Part shown: positions 8,632 to 16,984 of the stretch, piece by piece
Layout: each line of letters begins with the position of its first letter
Position numbering within the stretch: position 1 is the first letter of the stretch
Origin: VAZQ01 sp036557665
GTDB lineage: Bacteria > Pseudomonadota > Alphaproteobacteria > Rhizobiales > Xanthobacteraceae
Direction: 5' to 3'
NCBI GenBank assembly: GCA_036557665.1
Contig: DATBHG010000053.1
Coordinates: 5,374-69,373 of the forward strand
Length of the DNA: 64,000 nt
Translations under genes and position numbers: made by a program
Notes under the pieces: model-generated
The model's input: the letters and a program-made list of their open reading frames with translations, nothing else
Database searches by the model: none
Told to the model about the DNA's origin: nothing

Positions 8632-9389
8632 TGGGCTGTGAAGCCGCCATCCACCGCCAGAGCATGGCCAATGACGAAGCTCGCGCCGGGGCTGCAAAGC
8701 CAGAGCACGGCTGAGGCGATCTCTTCGGGGCGTCCCAACCGGCCGATCGGTTGGTCCCTCATGATCTCTTTCATTGCATCCGGCTCCTTAGCGAGCATTT
8801 CCGTCACCATGGGCGTATCGATGGTGCCGGGACAAACCGCGTTTATGCGGATGCCGCGGGCGGCATATTCGAGGGCCGCACTCCTGGTCAGCCCGATCAC
8901 GCCGTGTTTTGACGCGTGGTACACCGCCCGTCCCGGCAGGCCGATGAGACCGCCGATCGAGGAATTGTTGACGATCGCGCCACTTCCTTGGGTACGCATC
9001 TGGCGCAATTCGTATTTCATGCAGGCCCAGACGCCCCGCAGATTGATCGCATCGACGCGATCATATTCCTCCCGGGTGGAATCCGCGGTCTCGACGGCAG
9101 GCGATTGTACGCCGGCATTGTTGAACGCGGCGTCGAGGCGGCCGAATGCGGCCACCGTGCGCTCGACCATTCGGGCCACCTGATCCTCGTCGGAAACATC
9201 GCAGCGCAGGGCGATAGCCTTGTGGCCAGCCGACACCAGTGCTTGCGCGGCGCCTGTCGCGGTCTCTTCAATAACATCGGCGAGCGCGACAGCCGCACCG
9301 GCCTGTGCAAAAGCCCTTGCCGTTGCCAAGCCCATCCCGGCGCCTGCACCTGTGACTAGCGCGACCTGCCCCTCGAATGAAGCGTTCAC
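8628..9389 (-). CDS. Short-chain dehydrogenase/reductase (SDR)
   Basis: NAD(P)-dependent classical SDR of 253 residues. Cofactor motif TGAGAGMG at 13-20, Asp at the end of beta2 (ALADV), which favours NAD(H), NNAG at 90-93, and the catalytic Ser144, Tyr157 and Lys161 (YHASK). The substrate loop and GRLGRPEEIA segment are intact. Start is GTG at 9389, overlapping the DUF2255 stop as GTGA, with AGGAG upstream. The pair forms a small operon opposite a LysR gene, the usual arrangement for a regulator controlling its neighbours. Substrate unknown. Confidence 0.93.
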   Translation of the reverse strand: MNASFEGQVALVTGAGAGMGLATARAFAQAGAAVALADVIEETATGAAQALVSAGHKAIALRCDVSDEDQVARMVERTVAAFGRLDAAFNNAGVQSPAVETADSTREEYDRVDAINLRGVWACMKYELRQMRTQGSGAIVNNSSIGGLIGLPGRAVYHASKHGVIGLTRSAALEYAARGIRINAVCPGTIDTPMVTEMLAKEPDAMKEIMRDQPIGRLGRPEEIASAVLWLCSPGASFVIGHALAVDGGFTAH

Positions 9390-9757
9390 ATTGCGCTCCT
9401 GTTGTTGCGCGGCACGATCCGGACCGTCGCCGCGCAGGCGCGGGGGCTGATCATGGCGTTCAGACAGGGGCTGCCGCCGTATTTCTCGGGGTACCCGTCG
9501 TCAATTGCGTCATTGACCGCGCCTTCGACCGGCTCGAAGGCGACTTCTCGGGTGACGCCCGCCGCGCGGATGCGCCCGACCTTGTGTGCCAGCGCCGCCT
9601 TGTACCACCGTGAGTCTATACCGTTGTACGCACGGGCATAGAGAGCGCCATCAGCCCGGACACACCAAATCCTTGTAGGCGTGCGATAGGTCACGTGGTC
9701 CTCGCCGAGAGGCGAGATATGCAACGCGGCGCCGCTCCGTTTGATTTGCAATTCCAT
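9386..9757 (-). CDS. DUF2255 family protein
   Basis: A 123-residue protein with the DUF2255 pattern: RTPTRIWCVRADGALYARAYNG, then WYKAALAHKVGRIRAAG and a C-terminal AVNDAIDDGYPEKYGG. The family is of unknown biochemical role and resembles the FMN-binding split-barrel style of small oxidoreductase partners. I choose ATG at 9757 because AAGGAGGA sits six bases upstream; an in-frame start 37 codons earlier gives only low-complexity Ala/Arg sequence. It is translationally coupled to the SDR behind it. Confidence 0.8.
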   Translation of the reverse strand: MELQIKRSGAALHISPLGEDHVTYRTPTRIWCVRADGALYARAYNGIDSRWYKAALAHKVGRIRAAGVTREVAFEPVEGAVNDAIDDGYPEKYGGSPCLNAMISPRACAATVRIVPRNNRSAM

Positions 9758-9967
9758 CGCTGTCCTCCTTGCGGATGCTGCAGACACGTCGGCGCGGGCG
9801 CTCATCACGCCTTCTGCCAAAACTGCCGCACTGCCGGACAAGGCCGGCAAGCTTCGCCGCGTTAGCATCAGTTCGCTCCAACGTGCGCTGTCAGTACGGA
9901 ATCTAGCGTGTTGCCGGACGAGGACTAGCCGCTATAGTCCGCAAACACTTATGAGCGGAATCGATCA

Positions 9968-10882
9968 ATGCAGCGGGGCGGTTTCGATCTGCTGGTTGCC
10001 TTTGTAGCGGTAGCTCGGGAGCGCAGCTTCACAGCCGCGGCGGCCAAGCTCAACGTCTCCCAGTCGGCACTGAGCCACACGATCCGAGAGCTCGAGGAGC
10101 GGCTCGGAGTTCGGCTGCTGACCCGCACGACGCGAAGTGTTTCACCGACCGAAGCCGGGGAACGTCTGCTTCGTAACATTGGGCCCCGCCTCGATGAGAT
10201 CGAGGGTGAGGTCGAAGCGGTGCGGGAGCTCCGCGACAAGCCGGCCGGTACCATCCGCATCACGGCTACCGAATTCGCCATTGATGCGGTCCTGCTTCCG
10301 AAGCTCGCGCCGGTCTTGAAGGAGTATCCCGACATAAAGGTCGAGATGATCGTAGATTATGGGCTTACAGATATCGTCGCACAGCAATACGACGCGGGTG
10401 TGCGCAGCGGCGAGCAGGTCGCCAAGGATATGATCGCGGTGCGGATTGGACCGGACATGCGCATGGCGGTGGTCGGCGCGCCTTCCTATTTCAAGGCGCG
10501 TCCCGAGCCGCGACGGCCGCAGGAGCTGATCGGGCATAACTGCATCAACCTGCGCCTGCCCAGGCATGGCAGCGTCTATGCCTGGGAATTCGAGAAAGGC
10601 AGCCGCGAGTTGCGGGTGCGGGTGGAAGGTCAGCTGACCTTCAACGGCACGGCACAACTGCTGAACGGAGCGATTGCGGGCTGTGGACTCGCATATGTGC
10701 CGGAAGGGCTGGTGGAGCAACACATCACAAAAGGCCGCCTCAAGCGGGTGCTTGCGGACTGGTGCCCGCCCTATTCCGGCTATCACCTCTTCTATCCGAG
10801 CCGCCGCCAAACCTCCGCGGCCTTCGCGCTAGTGGTCAATGCGCTGCGCCATCGCTCCGCAAAGGGCGCGGCTTCCCGATGA
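9968..10882 (+). CDS. LysR-family transcriptional regulator
   Basis: 304 residues. N-terminal winged helix-turn-helix (residues ~5-65: FVAVARERSFTAAAAKLNVSQSALSHTIRELEERLG), then a linker helix and a LysR substrate-binding domain with GLTDIVAQQYDAGVRSGEQV and GCGLAYVPEGLV, typical of the DmlR/YafC subgroup. It faces away from DUF2255-SDR across 210 bases, so it most likely binds that intergenic region and responds to a substrate or product of the SDR. The effector cannot be read from the sequence. Confidence 0.93.
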   Translation: MQRGGFDLLVAFVAVARERSFTAAAAKLNVSQSALSHTIRELEERLGVRLLTRTTRSVSPTEAGERLLRNIGPRLDEIEGEVEAVRELRDKPAGTIRITATEFAIDAVLLPKLAPVLKEYPDIKVEMIVDYGLTDIVAQQYDAGVRSGEQVAKDMIAVRIGPDMRMAVVGAPSYFKARPEPRRPQELIGHNCINLRLPRHGSVYAWEFEKGSRELRVRVEGQLTFNGTAQLLNGAIAGCGLAYVPEGLVEQHITKGRLKRVLADWCPPYSGYHLFYPSRRQTSAAFALVVNALRHRSAKGAASR

Positions 10883-10952
10883 ACGAGACAATGCCGAAGG
10901 GTCAGAGCTCGTACCCCGGCTCTTTGTAGAAATGGGGGCATGACTCCGTCCG

Positions 10953-11747
10953 CTATCGGGCCGGACGAGCGCGTTTTTCGAAGACCTCCTTCGCAACCGG
11001 CATCGCCGAAAAAGCATTGGGCCAGCCGACATAGAAGGCGAGATGCGTGATGGCCTCGCCGGCCTGCTGCTGCGTGAGGCCGTTATCCATGGCTCGGTTC
11101 AGGTGATAGGGTATCTGTGCGACCTGGCCGCTGGCGATGAGCGCGCTCACCGTGACGAGACTTCGGTCTCGTGGCGCAAGGCCCGGGCGGAGCCAAAGAT
11201 CGCGGAAGAGCAGATCGGTCGTGTATTGCACAACGCCGGGAAAAGCAGCCCCGAATTGCTGGTTGACGCGCGTCGCGCGATCGGCCTCCGACGCCTCATC
11301 GAGCGGGAGTCGCGATCCCGCCGCGGCGGGAAGTTGGTCGGTGCTGATCTTGCGGGCGGCGAATACGTCCTTCGCGGCGGCTACCGCCCCCATGGCATTG
11401 GGCCACCCGGAATAGAAGGCTAGATGCGTGATGATCTCCGAGATTTCGGAGGGCTTCACGCCGCTCTCCAGCGCGCGGTTGAGATAGAACGGCAGCTCGA
11501 CAGTCTGATTGCGTGCAATCAGCGCCGCGAGGGTGATGATGCTGCGGTCACGCGCATCAAGGCCAGGACGCTTCCAGACTTCGCCGAGCAGGCGCTCCTG
11601 CGTGAAGTGATCCAATGCCGGTGCAACCGCCTGAATCGCGGCGCGGCTCGATGCTTCTTGAGATCGTGCCATGATGTTTTCCTCCTTTCCCTGTGCTGAT
11701 GAGCTGATCACAGTGAGCGCAGTGAAGATCGCCGCAACGAGGCGCAT
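10953..11747 (-). CDS. Double-domain carboxymuconolactone decarboxylase (AhpD-like) protein
   Basis: Two tandem CMD domains (about residues 40-125 and 165-255), each with the family phrases RDRSIITLAALIA / RDRSLVTVSALIA and THLAFYSGWPNA / THLAFYVGWPNA. The CxxC pair of true AhpD is absent, so an alkylhydroperoxidase role is unlikely; related proteins are lactone decarboxylases or of unknown function. Two starts are plausible: GTG/ATG at 11747 gives a short signal peptide (MRLVAAIFTALTVISSSAQG) with AGGAG upstream; ATG at 11672 (MARSQE) has a stronger AAGGAGG. I give the longer form, which would be exported. Confidence 0.85.
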   Translation of the reverse strand: MRLVAAIFTALTVISSSAQGKEENIMARSQEASSRAAIQAVAPALDHFTQERLLGEVWKRPGLDARDRSIITLAALIARNQTVELPFYLNRALESGVKPSEISEIITHLAFYSGWPNAMGAVAAAKDVFAARKISTDQLPAAAGSRLPLDEASEADRATRVNQQFGAAFPGVVQYTTDLLFRDLWLRPGLAPRDRSLVTVSALIASGQVAQIPYHLNRAMDNGLTQQQAGEAITHLAFYVGWPNAFSAMPVAKEVFEKRARPAR

Positions 11748-11781
11748 GCACTTTCTCCTTTTGGCATTCGGGGCTCTGCTC

Positions 11782-13002
11782 TCACGCGGGCAGCCGCTGC
11801 TCGCGTAACCCGCGTGATTTGTTCAGAAGAAATCCCGCTATGCCCGCCGCGCCCAGGGCAGCCATCATGCTTGCAACGAAGACGCTGCCGAGCCCCGCGC
11901 GTTCGGCAAGAAAACCCAGCCCCGGCGTGCCGAACCCAAGCGCCACATCAAGAAAGGCGGTATAGGCGCCCATGGCGAGCCCGCGGTTCTGCGGTGGGAC
12001 GAACCGCACCGCTTCGACGCCGAGCCCGGGATAAACCAGTGAATAGCCGAATCCGGTCAGGGCGGCCCCGGCAAGCGCGGCGGCGAGCGAGGGCGATACT
12101 GCGAGGAGGGCGAGCCCCACCGCTTCAACAAGGACACTGAGCAGAGCGACCTTCGGCGCAACAAAGCGGTCGGCAAGGTGCGCGAGGAGGAGCCGCGCGA
12201 GGATGAATATGACGGCAAAGACCGTAAAGGCCGGCCACGCCGCCCATCCACGCGCGACAAACAAGAGCGCGCTGAAAGCGGTGATCGCACCAAAGCCGAT
12301 ACTGCTGAGCGCCGCGCCCAAACCCGGAAGCCAGACCGAGGCCATGACTTTCATGAATCCTGCCTGCTGGCGCGGGATCGCGGCCACACCCCGCAGCGGC
12401 GCGACGCAAAGGAGCGTCACGAGAGGCAGCGCCGCCGTCGTCACCGCAAGACCCGAAAAACCGAAGCGCGCGTAAATGGCGCTGCCGATGGGCGCGCCGG
12501 CCGCGAAGGCCGCGAACATCGCACTGCCGATCCATGCAATCGCCTTGCTGGTGTTGCGCACGCCAAGGATTGCGAGGGCCCAGCTCTGCCCACCGGTGAT
12601 GATGAAGCTTTCACCCACGCCCAGAAGCAGGCGTCCGAGAAGAAGAATGGTCACCGAGACTTCCGGCCGGCTCCCCGCCGTCAGCGACAGCATATAGAGC
12701 ACGCCCGAGGCAGCGCCGATTGCAAGTCCGGCGATCACTGCCTTCTTGGGCCCGCGCGCATCTGAGTGGCGGCCGGCCCAGACGCGCGAGAGGATGGCGG
12801 CGGCGAACTGACTGCCGGTCACGAGACCAACGAGAAAGGTTCCGAGCCCCAACCCCTGATGCACGTGCAACGGCAGAACTGGGATGCCCATGCCGATGAC
12901 GAGGAATGCCACAAAGACTGCACTCATGATTGGCAGCAGTGCCGTCAATCCTGCTTGTCCGGGGGAAGTGTTGCTTGCGCGACTCTTGTGATGCTCGCTC
13001 AT
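11782..13002 (-). CDS. MFS transporter (YhhS/arabinose-efflux-like)
   Basis: About 406 residues with twelve predicted membrane helices. The loop 2-3 signature is present as GRHSDARGPKKAV, and helix 1 carries the GIPVLPLHV phrase of YhhS-like drug/metabolite exporters. Inner-membrane proton-driven efflux is the likely activity; the substrate is unknown. ATG at 13002 (MSEHH) is used; a GTG two codons earlier is equally possible. It lies 34 bases upstream of the double-CMD gene on the same strand, so the two may be co-transcribed. Confidence 0.88.
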   Translation of the reverse strand: MSEHHKSRASNTSPGQAGLTALLPIMSAVFVAFLVIGMGIPVLPLHVHQGLGLGTFLVGLVTGSQFAAAILSRVWAGRHSDARGPKKAVIAGLAIGAASGVLYMLSLTAGSRPEVSVTILLLGRLLLGVGESFIITGGQSWALAILGVRNTSKAIAWIGSAMFAAFAAGAPIGSAIYARFGFSGLAVTTAALPLVTLLCVAPLRGVAAIPRQQAGFMKVMASVWLPGLGAALSSIGFGAITAFSALLFVARGWAAWPAFTVFAVIFILARLLLAHLADRFVAPKVALLSVLVEAVGLALLAVSPSLAAALAGAALTGFGYSLVYPGLGVEAVRFVPPQNRGLAMGAYTAFLDVALGFGTPGLGFLAERAGLGSVFVASMMAALGAAGIAGFLLNKSRGLREQRLPA

Positions 13003-13328
13003 CTTCACTTAACCACGGGCTTGTGTTGCCGGACCTGTCGTTGGACAACCCCTTCGCAGCACGCGGGGGCGCTTTCTGCTGCTAAGCTAGGCCGCGGTCG
13101 GGGGCGGGATTAGTCGCGGAAATGCGCAAAGACTTATGAGTGCAGCTCACGAATGACTTTGTGAGCCGGCATGCGCTGCCGCGGCCCATCTCGGCTTCTG
13201 GCACATCGCGTCAGCCGGCTGGTCCTGTCCGTCGCCTGAGGCGATTTCGCGGGGCTGACCGGAACTCGTGTCCGATTGACGGGGGGGGCGCACCTCGACG
13301 GTGGTTTGCCCGCAAGTCGGGAGCTAAT

Positions 13329-14071
13329 ATGATCACCGATGGCCCAGCCCGATGTGAACGATCAAGGTGTATTGGTGAGTACTGCGATGCCAATTCCGCA
13401 GCACCGGCGCGGGCAACACGGCTGGTGTTCGATCGTTATGTTCTGGATTTTGATCGCGGCTGCCTTTTACTCCACGGTCACGAAGTTCCGCTTCGACCGA
13501 AAACCTTCGCGGTCTTAAGCTACCTCGTCGAAAACGCTGGGCGGCTGGTTTCGAAAGACGACATCTTTGCGGCGGTCTGGCCCAACTTGGCGGTCACCGA
13601 TGATACCTTGGTGCAGAGCATCGGTGAGCTGCGGAGGGAGCTCGGGGACGATGGGTCGCGCCTGATTAAGACTATACCGCGGCGTGGTTATCGCTTCGAC
13701 GCCGTTGTGACCGTCCCGACGGTGGAAAGGCCGTCTCCCGTCACTGCCGCGTTGCCGCAGCAGGCTTTGCCGGCTCACTCCCAATCAAATGAGTCACTCC
13801 GGGCGGGCGCGCGCGTGGGCCTGGGCAAGAACGTCATCAGCCGGCCGAGACCGGAGGGCATCCGCCGCTCTGATTGCCGTTGCTCTGCTGATCGGTGCGC
13901 TGTTGATTTCTCACTTCGTGTTCAACGGCTCCAGTTCCGGCATTCAAAGGCCGCAATCCGCTGAACTCGGCACGAAACCGGCAATCGCCATTCTCCCCTT
14001 CGTGAATCAAAGTAATGACCCACGCCGACCCGGGATCCCGCCCGCTGGATCAAGACCCGCAACTCCCCTGT
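13329..14071 (+). pseudogene. CadC-type winged-helix regulator, frameshifted and truncated
   Basis: A winged-helix domain like that of OmpR/CadC (residues ~38-135: LRPKTFAVLSYLVENAGRL, SKDDIFAAVWPN, LIKTIPRRGYRFDA) starts from ATG 13329 with GGGAG upstream. At about 13785-13800 the frame changes: the membrane helix (ALIAVALLIGALLISHFVF) and the start of the TolB/FlgO-like segment (KPAIAILPFVNQSNDP) continue in the frame that begins at 13789. Homology stops at about 14020, where a full gene would go on with a TPR region of some 300 residues. So two defects are visible: one frameshift and loss of the 3' half. Confidence 0.75.
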
Positions 14072-14073
14072 GA

Positions 14074-14466
14074 TTCGCCGTCGGCCTCCCAGCTTGCGAG
14101 ATTTCCAGCGCAAGTAGCGGCGAAAACTGGCGCGATCTCAGTGCAGCAGGGTCTCGGGCCGGATGATCGTCGCGGGGTTGAGCAATGATCCGAACCAGCG
14201 ATACAGCTGTATGAAGAACAGGCGATCACTGCTCGTGGACTGGACCCGACCGCGCACCTGGCGCTTCAGCATAACCAGTTATCGCCTCAGCGCGGCATCC
14301 TCTGCTTCAAGTCGGCTCCTAGATTTGAAGGGAGGCAGCCAAGATTCAAGGGTCGGAATATCAGCGCTGCTTTCGGTACAGACAAGGCGCGGCTCCCGTG
14401 CTACTTGGGCCACACTCAGTCGCTCTCCTCACTGCGCGGTGTCGTATTCGGGTCGGAGAGGAGATC
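14074..14466. other. Degraded intergenic stretch, no gene seen
   Basis: About 390 bases between the broken winged-helix gene and the Bug gene. No frame gives a recognisable domain. It may include worn-out remains of the lost 3' half of the regulator. Confidence 0.5.
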
Positions 14467-15468
14467 ATGGATCGTAGAAAGGCTCTTTCGTTTTTGTACT
14501 CGGTTAACTTCGGCATTCTGGCTGGGCTCCTGCTATGCGCGTTGCCGGCAGGCGCCCAGGACAAGTACCCGTCACGACCAATCGAGATCGTCACGCAGTA
14601 TCCTCCCGGCGGGATTGCGGACACTTCTTTTCGGGCTATTGAACCGTTCCTGTCCAGACGATTAGGCGTTCCACTGGTGATCATCAACAAATCCGGCGCA
14701 GGCGGGTCTATTGCAACAGATTACGTCAAACGAGCTCGACCGGATGGGTACACGATTCTGAACGGTGCCAATACTCCGCTGACGACTGCCCGTGCAATGA
14801 ATCCGAAAATCGATTACTCGATTACGGACTTCATCGCTCTGGGACTTTATTCAGTAGACCCCAACATAGTTGTATCCTCCCGGCAAGATAATCGGTGGAA
14901 AGATTTCGACGGGTTCATCGCCTACGCTAAGGTCCACCCCGGAGAGCTGAGTTATGGGGACGGCGGTTTTGGCGGGGGTGGGTTTTTTACAATGGAGATC
15001 ATCAAGCAAGCTCGAGGGTTAAATATCCAGGCTGTGCATTATCGTGGAAGCGCGGTTCTCAAGACCGAAATTCTCGGTGGGCATATTCCGCTCGCAAGCG
15101 GCGGAGTTGGAGCGCTTGGTCCGCTGGTAGCGGGGAACCAAGCCGTAGGCCTCGCTACAACAGCAAAGCGTCGATTACGCGATCTTTCTGAGGTCCCGAC
15201 GCTATTTGAGTTGGAGATTCCAGACGCGGCAGTCAGCCCCTCAATGGCATTGTTCGCACCGCGTAACACGCCTCCAGACTTAGTATCGATTCTGTCTTCC
15301 GCTCTTGCCGATGTGATGAAACAACCAGATGCTCTGGCGTCTCTAGAGAGGTCAGGAATGATTCCCGAATACCAAGACGGGCCTACAACTTTGCGGATGT
15401 ATGAGGCGGAGTACGAACAGTCGAGGAAGATAGTGGAGAAGCTGAATCTTGCGACCGATCCACAATAA
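14467..15468 (+). CDS. Bug/TctC-type tripartite tricarboxylate transporter substrate-binding protein
   Basis: Periplasmic binding protein of 333 residues. Signal peptide: MDRRK then a hydrophobic stretch ending at LPAGAQ. Family phrases: RPIEIVTQYPPGGIADTSFR, LGVPLVIINKSGAGGSIATDYV, PDGYTIL, and SEVPTLFEL near the C-terminus. ATG 14467 has GAGGAG upstream. No TctA/TctB membrane partners are nearby. Base composition is clearly more A+T-rich than the surroundings and it lies 26 bases before the ornithine cyclodeaminase gene, so the two probably travelled together and share a substrate-related job. Confidence 0.92.
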   Translation: MDRRKALSFLYSVNFGILAGLLLCALPAGAQDKYPSRPIEIVTQYPPGGIADTSFRAIEPFLSRRLGVPLVIINKSGAGGSIATDYVKRARPDGYTILNGANTPLTTARAMNPKIDYSITDFIALGLYSVDPNIVVSSRQDNRWKDFDGFIAYAKVHPGELSYGDGGFGGGGFFTMEIIKQARGLNIQAVHYRGSAVLKTEILGGHIPLASGGVGALGPLVAGNQAVGLATTAKRRLRDLSEVPTLFELEIPDAAVSPSMALFAPRNTPPDLVSILSSALADVMKQPDALASLERSGMIPEYQDGPTTLRMYEAEYEQSRKIVEKLNLATDPQ

Positions 15469-15494
15469 CCTTCAGCAGAGTATAAAGGGATAGA

Positions 15495-16565
15495 ATGACG
15501 CTGCTTTTAAGCGAAGACAACATTCATCAGGTGTTCTCTGATTTCAGACCAGCAGAGCTCGCTGCCAATGTCACAGAGTGTATCGAACGTGCTTTTCTCG
15601 AACAACATAGAGAGAACGTCAGATTGCACCGACGCATTCACATCGATTTTCCTCAAGGTCGAGGCTATTTGGATGGCACCGTAATACGCATTCTCCCCGG
15701 AATCTTGCCTGGATTGGGAGCCGCAGGTTTTCGAGCCTACGCTGATCATCATGGAAATGGGCGTGTGCTACCTGCGGAGCGCGATCGACAGGTCATCGAC
15801 TACAATCTCGCGTCCGAATTAGTCATTCTCTACGATTACAACGACAATATGAAACTGAAGGCAATCATGAGCGCGGCATTTCTCAATGTGCCGCGCACGG
15901 CAGCCGCTACATCGCTTTCAATCCGACATCTGTCTCGAAAAGATGCAAAAGTCCTGGCTTTTTTCGGAGCCGGGCGACATGCCTATTACCATATCCGATG
16001 CGTTTTGAACGAGCGGCCGGACCTACAAGAGATCCGCCTTTACAATCGCACTCCTCCTCGAAGAGATGCGCTCGCAAACCGGTTGAGAGCGGAGGTGCAG
16101 CAAAGAATCGTAACGGTCGATGACCCCAGGGAAGCAGTCTTCAACAGTGACATCGTGGTCACCTGCACAAATGCTGGAAAGCCAGTTTTTAATGGTGAAT
16201 GGCTTGCGCCGGGCACGCATATTACCCAAGTTGCACGCGATGAAATCGATGCGACGACAGTACGGCGTGCTCGCTTGTTCCCCGTTTGGAAGGATCAAAT
16301 CCTTCATGATACCCCGGCAATGGGTCCATATGGTCCGCTCGTCGCATCAGGCGAACTGCGCGAGGATAACGTTACGGATCTCTGCGACGTGATCGCTGGA
16401 GCTGCTCCTGGACGACAGAGCGAGAGCGAGATCACAGTTTGCGCATCTCAAGGTATGGGAATCTGGGATGTGGCTATCGGCCAATATGTCTATAAGTTGG
16501 CAAAGGAAAAGAGGGTCGGAGTAGAATTTGAATTTCATCCGAATGTTCCAGGTTATGCTAGTTAA
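15495..16565 (+). CDS. Ornithine cyclodeaminase / mu-crystallin family protein
   Basis: 356-residue NAD(P)-dependent Rossmann protein. The central nucleotide site is VLAFFGAGRHAYYH (about 153-166), preceded by the family signature RTAAATSLSIRHLSRKDA and followed by DIVVTCTNAGKPVF and the HITQVARDEID segment. Members convert ornithine to proline, reduce cyclic imines, or act as opine/alanine dehydrogenases, so the exact reaction is open. ATG 15495 follows AGGGA. It is next to a Bug binding protein, both with about 50% G+C in sampled lines versus clearly higher around, which suggests recent acquisition. Confidence 0.9.
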   Translation: MTLLLSEDNIHQVFSDFRPAELAANVTECIERAFLEQHRENVRLHRRIHIDFPQGRGYLDGTVIRILPGILPGLGAAGFRAYADHHGNGRVLPAERDRQVIDYNLASELVILYDYNDNMKLKAIMSAAFLNVPRTAAATSLSIRHLSRKDAKVLAFFGAGRHAYYHIRCVLNERPDLQEIRLYNRTPPRRDALANRLRAEVQQRIVTVDDPREAVFNSDIVVTCTNAGKPVFNGEWLAPGTHITQVARDEIDATTVRRARLFPVWKDQILHDTPAMGPYGPLVASGELREDNVTDLCDVIAGAAPGRQSESEITVCASQGMGIWDVAIGQYVYKLAKEKRVGVEFEFHPNVPGYAS

Positions 16566-16664
16566 ATCTCTCTCCGAAGGTCGACGATAGTCAATCGACA
16601 AGACGAGTCGATCGACAAAGAGGCGAAACGGTACTCGAAGAGAGCACCAATTGTGCGGAATTTT

Positions 16665-16697
16665 CCCGCACCTGATAGCGGGACTGTGAGGTTTTTT
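16665..16697 (+). terminator. Possible weak terminator after the cyclodeaminase gene
   Basis: CCCGC (16665-16669) and GCGGG (16678-16682) can pair over an 8-base loop, and six T follow at 16692-16697, nine bases after the stem. The gap is longer than in a standard intrinsic terminator. Confidence 0.3.
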
Positions 16698-16699
16698 AT

Positions 16700-16954
16700 T
16701 AGATTTGCGTTCGTCCAAAGTTGGCGTCAAGGAGGCGAATCGAGAGCGCCGGAGCGACGCTGATCTACCTCCCGAAATATTCGCCGGACCTCAATCCAAT
16801 CGAATTGGCTTTCAGCAAGCTCAAAGCGCATCTGCGCGAGGCCGCCGAACACACAATCTCACGCCTCTTGCGCCGGATCGGTCGTGTTGTTACCGGTTTC
16901 AACACGCAAGAATGCAGCAACTTTTTCCGCCACGCGGGTTACGTTCGAACCTGA
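16700..16954 (+). mobile_element. IS630-family transposase remnant (C-terminal part, frameshifted)
   Basis: The last ~65 residues of an IS630/Tc1-type DDE transposase are legible: ATLIYLPKYSPDLNPIE, then FSKLKAHLREAAEHT and VVTGFNTQECSNFFRHAGY. The final catalytic Glu region is present (NPIE). Just upstream, a SHK-VGVKEA-like stretch continues in another frame, so there is a frameshift near 16735, and the N-terminal two thirds are missing. It sits between the A+T-rich Bug/cyclodeaminase pair and the catabolic operon and may have brought one of them in. Confidence 0.82.
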
Positions 16955-16984
16955 CCGGAATCCGCTCTAAGCTGCTCCAGAGCC

